A stretch of DNA of 23,250 nucleotides from Candidatus Helarchaeota archaeon (GTDB lineage: Archaea > Asgardarchaeota > Lokiarchaeia > Helarchaeales > HEL-GB-A), in contig JABXJT010000077.1 in assembly GCA_013375455.1 (NCBI GenBank), forward strand, positions 1 to 23,250, in the 5' to 3' direction. Within the stretch, counting starts at the first letter, position 1; each line of letters begins with the position of its first letter. The notes under the pieces were generated by a model. The model saw only the letters and a list, made by a program, of their open reading frames with translations, did not search any database and was not told the DNA's origin. Positions 7,820-15,500 of this stretch are shown piece by piece. A program made the position numbers and the translations under genes.

Positions 7820-8897
7820 GCCATCCAAACGTATTATTGATGAGTAAATGGTTATCTGCCGTGTTATAGTTGATAAAAACACGATCATCCACGATGATAA
7901 CAAATCTACCGCCCCCAAATTGCATTGCCACCACCAAATTAAAACCATACCATTTAACGCATAAGATAGTATGTGGCTGTAATGAAATATCCAATGATTT
8001 CATCGGAGATCGAAAATAAATTTCATTTACTCCGGAAGTTATGGGGTGGGAATGAGTGGTATTGGAAATTCCGCTTTCTGGTGTTCCGGCATAAGAAAGA
8101 TTAAATCTTTGCAGCAGATCCATTGCGGATCCCGTACCATCCCCCGTAATGAGGAACCCACCCCCACTTTGCACCCATTGTTCGATCGCATCAGTCTCAT
8201 TTTCAGTCATACTTAACCCACCCTCGTCAAACCAGAGGAGATCATAATTAGATAACAGGCTTGAATTAAGTGGTTTTTTGTCGGAAGCAATGTCGGTAAC
8301 TGTTGCCCCACGTTGAATTAATTCCGTAATAAAGGGCGGATATAGCGTTTGGGGATTATATTCACCATGGGCAGTGACCGTGCCAATTTTAACTTCATTT
8401 AATCTCACTTGGCTCCATTGTACTGCAGGTTTGACACGTGGTCCGGTGTATGGTCCAGCACTAGCTGAATATTTACCATCCGAACAATTGAAGTTATGAA
8501 CATGGGTTCCAACGTCTAAAGTGGTAGAAAAAATGAAAATACAGTCATCCATATAATTAGTATCAAGGAGATCTTGCTGATCCATGGAATAGGTAGACGA
8601 GTTTATCGTTACATTTACATAAGCCGGTGGGTTATTGTCTGCATCGGTGTAATTCACTGTGAATACGAATAATGAAAAGTTTTTGTAACCAAAGTTAGGT
8701 TTCACCTGCCCATTGTTCAATACTGGTGGATTTACGTTGAGTTCTGTAACATTCAACCCGAATAAGCCAGTCGAATTGAAAAATTTCCCATCATTACATT
8801 CAAAAGAGTAATTATAAATTCCCGGGGATAAATAGGTCAAATATTGATATAGACAACCATCAGTATAATTTGTATCGGATGAATTATGCTTCGGCAT
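7791..8897 (-). pseudogene. internal fragment of a giant surface-protein gene, inverted
   Basis: The open frame of 368 residues has no signal peptide, protease domain or membrane anchor. It equals an internal slice of the giant protein encoded at 9516-17093. In order it holds the second half of an Ig/FN3-like module (DGC...C pattern), a complete second module, and a complete DUF4350/ThuA-like Rossmann module ending in NTFGWLSY. The first ~300 residues are closest to giant-gene bases 13344-14215. The last ~70 (SLDISLQPHTILC onward) are closest to 15455-15643, so it switches between the two repeat units. The apparent ATG corresponds to an internal methionine of the giant protein, and the last six residues come from antisense reading of the neighbouring radical SAM fragment. 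It cannot be exported as it stands. It may be debris, or a silent donor for gene conversion. Confidence 0.8.
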
Positions 8898-9139
8898 ATA
8901 ATTAATTTTTTAAAATTTTTTCTAATTTTATTCCCAATTTCACTCATCCATTCATATTCACCGGTTGTGATTGAAAAAGCCACAACATCAGGATTTAGTC
9001 TTAAAACCTTTTTTATTAAATTTTTTTCTAACTCATCAATCAGAACATCACATTGATGCCCAGCTTTCTTCAAAATAGCTGATAGTAACATTATTGCAGG
9101 TTTTCCAAAAATATCCTTCTGTAAAAATAATATTTTCAT
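8898..9139 (-). pseudogene. truncated B12-radical SAM gene, first ~80 codons
   Basis: Starting from ATG at 9137-9139, the frame reads MKILFLQKDIFGKPA and continues as a typical N-terminal B12-binding Rossmann half (DELEKNLIKKVLRLNPD, then VVAFSITTGEY) to NFKKLII near 8900. Just where family members continue with the GGPHxT turn, the sequence jumps into the reverse-oriented giant-gene fragment. The frame then runs about 20 meaningless codons to a stop at 8837. It is a different paralogue from all the other radical SAM genes in the window, and its remaining ~400 codons are not present here. The frame itself is undamaged, so the truncation is a clean break. Confidence 0.7.
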
Positions 9140-9253
9140 TTTTTTACCACAAAAATCTATGTTTTTGGAACCGATTTTCGTTTATATTCTTGTATTAATG
9201 ACATTCTCAACAAAAAATTACTTTGATTAATTTAAATTGTTTCTAATAAATAA
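9140..9253. promoter_or_regulatory. divergent A+T-rich spacer between remnants
   Basis: No gene is seen. It should contain the original promoter of the truncated minus-strand B12 gene (TATA-like GAATATAAAC on the minus strand near 9183-9194) and possibly that of the plus-strand remnant or giant gene. No strong Shine-Dalgarno precedes the minus-strand ATG at 9139. Confidence 0.25.
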
Positions 9254-9501
9254 AAGTCCCTTCATCTTTTCAAGAGATTTAAGGTGGAAGAAGTAATAAA
9301 GAAATTAAGAAGAAAAAATTTTGGATTAAAATGTGATCCAATAGAATCACCCATAATTGTTAATAATCGGGAGAAGTATATTCTTATAACAATAATATAA
9401 TTGTTGGCAAACCATCAAAAAATGATATTAGTCTTTTTAAAAGATTAATTGTCAATTCCTTTTGGGGCTTTGAACTAGAGCTTCTCTCAGAGAAAGGTTG
9501 A
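9254..9501 (+). pseudogene. frameshifted coding remnant upstream of the giant gene
   Basis: Two overlapping short frames read like one broken coding sequence. Frame one, open from 9254 to the TAA at 9398-9400, gives FKRFKVEEVIKKLRRKNFG and continues with CDPIESPIIVNNREKYILIT. Frame two, from about 9391 to the TGA at 9499-9501, continues with NIIVGKPSKNDISLFKRL and ends WGFELELLSEKG. Both show ordinary protein-like composition, and a single frameshift near 9390 would join them. I do not recognise the family. It overlaps the only upstream space for the giant gene's promoter. Alternatively it is non-coding leader sequence that happens to look protein-like. Confidence 0.35.
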
Positions 9502-9506
9502 ATACT

Positions 9507-9510
9507 GGAG
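9507..9510 (+). promoter_or_regulatory. Shine-Dalgarno deciding the start of the giant gene
   Basis: GGAG lies five bases before the ATG at 9516. The in-frame TTG at 9498 has no such site, and starting there would put six polar residues ahead of the signal peptide. ATG 9516 is therefore the preferred start. Confidence 0.6.
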
Positions 9511-9515
9511 ATAGT

Positions 9516-12500
9516 ATGAGAAAATATAGGATAAATAAAACACTCTTAATCTTGCTTATTTTCTTATCTTTTTGCCTCAATTTCAACGGGTCAGGTGATA
9601 GATTTGAGGATGAGAATTTAATTCAATCTCCAGAATTCGGTTTTAAAGCGCCAATTTTTACACAATCGAGTATCAAAAAGTGGAAAGAGAACATCCTCAA
9701 AACAGATCAAAATTTTAATGGATTAGTTGATCAATTGGAGCAGAAATTAGACTCGTTATCAAAGCTCACCTGTTCCGAAATGTCCGATGATGATATTCCA
9801 ATTATTATGCATTTTCCTGAGGGAGATATTACATCAATTACTTTCCTTTTTAAGAGGTTAGGGGGGACTATTAAAGCAATTTATAGGTATGCAATTAATG
9901 GCTTCTCTGGTATAATAAGCCATGAAGGGTTAAACCAATTCTGTAATGTATTATTAGATAATGATATTCCTTTTCTTGTTGAAGAGGATAGCATTACTAA
10001 AGCGAGTCTTTATTACGCATCGCGAAATATGAACCTACGCCCTTATGTCTGGAATACTCTAGGTTATACGGGGGACAATTATAGTTCGATAGCAGTTATT
10101 GATAGTGGAATAGATGCTTCACACGAGTTTTTTTCGCCAGGGTTTGCTGACGGAAATTCTAATTACAAAATAATTGGGTGGAGGGACGAAGTGAATAGTT
10201 CGCCCACGCCAAATGATGAACGGGGGCATGGATCCCACGTTGCAGGCATCGCAGCGGGAAATGGAGGGACACCCATAGACGGGTCTGGGCGAATGGTGTC
10301 AACCTATGGTTATGAATTTAATTATCCGGGCCGATTCATTGGTGGGCATACTGAAAGTTTTACGGCAGTTGGATTCAATGTCACAGAACCGGGGACTATT
10401 GAAATAAACTGTGAATTCAATGACTCCACTTCTGGCTCCGGTAGTGTTCATATTTGGGTCTACCTTTACCATAATGAAACAATCGTGGACTCGCACGTTG
10501 TTTCAGACGCGGTATGGAACCACACATTATCGTATAATGCTACCAGCACGACCCTCGGAGATTATTCCTTAAGGTTAAGCGTCGTTTATGACGGTTTTTT
10601 GGTGGGCAGTCCGCGGGTCAAGTTCAGAGCTGAGATTCACAGCCCATTTGATCCGCCACTCATGGGGTGTGGAAATCCGTGGAAAGGAATTGCACCTGAT
10701 GCACGTCTTACGGCCATAAAGGTATTTGACTCGAATGGGCTGGCGCCTGTATCTGTTGTAATTGCGGGAGTTGATTGGGCCATTGCCAATAAACTGATCT
10801 ATAACATTACCGTCATTTCCATGAGTATCGAAAGTGACCCAGGACAGTTCGGCTTGATCAGCGCAGTTAATAATGCAGTCGAGAATGGCATGGTCACTGT
10901 CGTTGCAGCAAGCAATCATGGGGGCATTGGGAATAATATTGGTTCTCCGGGAGATGCTGACAAAGTGATAACTGTCGCTGCAATGAGTGTTGTAGATCGT
11001 GTTACAGATTATAGCAGCGCGGGTGGACCATCATACTCGGGTAATACCATCAAACCTGACATCATGGCACCAGGTGGTAGTTATTACAATTTCTCGATGT
11101 TTTCAGCTGAAACGAATGAGAATGATACACATGGCGAGTTTGCTGGAGATGGTTTCCTTAATGACACGCGTCCGGCGCATGGAACTTCTATGTCAACGCC
11201 AGCCGTAGCAGGGGCTGCAAATCTCCTGATCGAAGCAATGGGCGGGCACCCGAACTGGAACTATACTGCCATAGAAGCTAAAAGAGTTAAATCTTTACTG
11301 TTAATGACCGCAACCGAAACTTATCCCTTAACCCGGGAGATAGATAGTGAATATAGCCCTCAACTCAATCGTGGAGGGAAAGATCCCCATGAAGGCTACG
11401 GTCGATTAAACATCGATGCAGCTTTAGAGGCATGCACGCAAGAACTAATCCCTGCTTCAAATACAAGCGCTTGGCTTTCGAGTAGCACGTCTAACCCTTT
11501 TGATAAACATGCATTGGGCGGATATCTCGATTTAACTAACGGACAGAATTGTTACTTATCTTTAGAGGTTCCTGATGGCGCAGACTTTGATTTACACCTA
11601 TATAGCAATCAACCCACAGCACTAGGGGACCCTATAATGATTGATTCAAGCATATCAGCTGGATTAGGAATAGATGAAACAATAAATTATAATGCTACAA
11701 CATCAGGGCGATATTATTTTGTTATAAAAGCGATAAGCGGTGAGGGGTTTGCTAATATCACTTACAAATGGAATCTACTCGCGCCCTCACTTACCGCGGG
11801 ATTGGTGGCCCCTCCATCAGGAAATCAATCAACGTTGTTAAACTTTAGTGTTGTTTATACCGATCCAGACGATCTTGCCCCATTTTCCGTAACAATATCA
11901 ATTAATGGGACATCGTATGCAATGGAAAAGCAAAACCCATCGGATTTAATCTATTTGGATGGTTGCACTTACCAATATTTAACTTATTTACAACCAGGAA
12001 CCTACAATTATTCGTTTGCTTGCTTCGATGGTATTTATGCCAATTCCACGAGCATTTATACTGGGATGGTGATTAATGAAACAAATCTTTTTGCACCCCT
12101 TCTCCAAAATCCGCAGGTTTCTCCTCAAAAAGGCGACAACTTCACGCTTTTCAATTTTACTGTCTTATATTTCGATGATGACAACAATTTTCCTGCTTAT
12201 CTAAACCTCACAATAAATACTACGCAATATACAATGATGCTTACCAACCCTTTTGATTTTAATGCCATGGATGGCTTACAATATAGCTTCATTACAACTC
12301 TCGATTATGGGTATCATCAATATCGAATCAACTGTTCTGATGGTCTATTTTCTAATTCAACGAACTGGATGACCGGTCTTGAAGTTAATCCGTTTCTCCA
12401 AGAAATATACATTACCCTTTTTCACGAAGATTTTGAGAATGATTTATCCAAATGGGAAAATATCACCGGTTTGTGGCATTTAACTGATAGTAATAGTTCT

Positions 12501-15500
12501 TGGACGGATCCTTACCATTCGCCCAACCACTCAATGTGGTTCGGAAATGAATCGACAGGCAACTACCAAACAGCATTTCGCGAACTGGGTGATATGATTT
12601 CCAAACCCATCGATTTATCCTACGTGAGCCGTGCATATTTGCAGTTTTATCAATGGAGAGAATGCGAAGAAAACATAGATTTTTCACACGTGTATATTTC
12701 AACAGATGGTGTTGTATGGGATCTGCTTTACAAGAGCGGTGCGATAGTTCCACCCTGGGAAAAATTAATCCTCAATATTTCAAAATATTGCCGAAACAGT
12801 TCTACACGCTTAAGATTTCATTTTGATACAGGTGACCAAATAGCAAACCATTTTAGAGGCTGGTTAGTGGATGATGTGATTATTTATGGGAATTCACCAA
12901 TTAATTTATTATTACCAGATGATAATAGCTCTCTTTTTACTGGCTGGAATAATTTCACGTGGAAGAGTCTGGAATTACCAATTGGAGCCGTGAATTATAC
13001 TCTACAAATTTCAAATATGTCTAACTTTTCCAGCATTCTTCATGAAATAGAAAATATTAACGAGATGCCAAATAATACATCCATCCCTATTTTAATAAAT
13101 TTTCCATCAGGGCAATATTACTGGCATATCCGACCTCACTTTGGACCATTTTATAGAAACTGGTCTAATCTTTACCTATTCAATTTGACTGTTAATAATT
13201 ATGCACCAAGTTTGATTGCTGGATCTGTTAGTCCTGCTACAGGTAATCAATTTACTCAATTCAATTTTACCTTGATCTATGTAGATCAAGATGATAATCC
13301 CCCATTATTCATCAATTTATTGATTAATGGAACGCCATATCCAATGACGAAGCAAAATTCATCCGATACAAGTTATACTGATGGTTGTTTATATCAATAT
13401 TTGACCTATTTATCCCCGGGAATTTATAATTACTCTTTTGAATGTAATGATGGGAAATTTTTCAATTCGACTGACACATTTGGGTTAAATGTTACAGAAC
13501 TCAATGTAAATCCACCAGTATTGAACAATGGGCAGGCGAAACCTAACTTTGGTTACAAGGGCTTATCATTATTCATATTTACAGTGAATTACACCGATGC
13601 AGATAATAACCCACCGGATTATGTAAATATAACGATAAATTCGACGACCTATTCTATGATTCAGCAAGATCCACAGGATACTAATTACATGGATGGATGT
13701 ATTTTTATGTTTTCTACCACTTTAGACGTTGGAACCTATGTTCATGACTTCAATTGTTCGGATGGTAAATATTCAGTTAGTGCTGGACCATACAATGGAC
13801 CGCGTGTCAAACCTGCAATACAGTGGAGCGAAATAAGATTAGATGAAGTTAAAATTGGCACGGTCATTGCCCATGGTGAATATAATCCCCGAACGATGTA
13901 TCCGACCATTATTACGGAACTGATTCAACGTGGGGCAACAATTACCGATATTACAATCCCACTTAATTCAAGTCTGTTATCTAATTATGATCTCCTCTGG
14001 TTTGACGAGGGTGGTTCAAGTATGACTGAAAATGAGACTGATGCGATCGAACAATGGGTGCAAAATGGGGGTGGATTCTTCATCACGGGGGATGATACGG
14101 GATCTGCCATGGGTCTGCTGCAAAGATTTAATCTTTCTTATGCCGGAACACCAGGAAGCGGAAGTACCAATATCACTTATTCCCATCCCATAACTTCTGG
14201 AGTAAATGAAATTTATTTTCCATCTCCGATAAGCGCATTGAATATTTCATCACAGCCAAATGTCACGTTATGCGTTGAATTGAATGATTATGCTATGGTT
14301 GTGGCAATGGAATTTGGGGCTGGAGGATTTGTTATCATTGTAGATAAAGTGGTGCTACATACTTATACGTCGAAAGATAACCATTTACTTATCAAGAATA
14401 CGTTTGGATGGCTTAGTCATATGAAGAGTGATTATGCGCCCAATTTAACAGCTGCAACTGTTTTCCCATCAGCAGATTATCAATTTACAAAGTTCAATTT
14501 CACGGTTCTTTACACAGATTTAGATAACAAGCCACCCATAATACTCAACGTATTGATTAATAACACCCCCTACCCCATGGAAAAACAAAATCCGTCTGAT
14601 ATGAACTACACGGATGGGTGTATTTATCAATACGTAACTTATTTACAATCGGGAAATTACAATTATTCGTTTGAGTGCCACGATAGGAAATTTTACACTT
14701 TAACTGAAACCTATACGGGATTAAACGTGACAGAAGTCAATGTAAATTCACCTATATTGAATAATGGGCAATTATATCCCGACATTGGCTATAATGGTTC
14801 ATCAATGTTCCTATTTACAGTGAATTATACTGATGAAGATAATAATGCACCAGCTTATGTAAATATAACGATAAATTCGACGATCTCTTCTATGATTCAG
14901 CAAGATCCGCAGGATACTAATTATATGGATGGCTGTATTTTCATATTTTCCACCTTTCTAGATGTCGGAACCCATATTTATTACTTTAATTGTTCGGATG
15001 GTGGAAATTCAAGTAGTGCTGGACCCTACACCGGACCGGTTGTGGAATTTGCAAGACAATGGAACCAAGTAAGATTAGATGGTATTCGAATTGGCACTGT
15101 CATTACGCACGGTGAAGAGAACCCTCGAACAACGTATCCTCCCATTATTGCGGAATTAATTCAACGTGGGGCAATAATTACCGATATTACAACTCTACTT
15201 AATTCAAGTCTATTATCCAATTACGATATCATCTGGTTTGACGAATATGGTTCAAATATGACTGAAAGTGAGCTTGATGCCATCGAACAATGGGTACAAA
15301 ATGGTGGTGGGTTCCTTGTTACTGGGAGTGTTATGGGATCTGCCATTAATTTGGTTCAAAGATTTAATATTTCTTTTGTCGGACTCCCGCCGGGAGGAAT
15401 TACCGACACCATTTTCCCTCATCCTATAACTTCTGGAGTAAATGAAATTTATTATACTTCTCCATGGACATCATTGGATATTTCATTACAGCCACATACC

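Noticed and set aside
7025..9139. Transposon or insertion sequence as the cause of the mosaic
   Set aside because: No transposase, terminal inverted repeats or target duplications were seen at the breaks; short microhomology explains the 7813 junction better.
9498..9515. TTG start for the giant protease
   Set aside because: There is no ribosome site before it, while GGAG precedes the ATG at 9516, which also gives a typical signal peptide.
10299..12753. Short open frames on either strand within the giant gene (e.g. 10575-10919, 12463-12753)
   Set aside because: They overlap the well-supported protease frame, lack family features and have cysteine/arginine-rich compositions typical of shadow frames.
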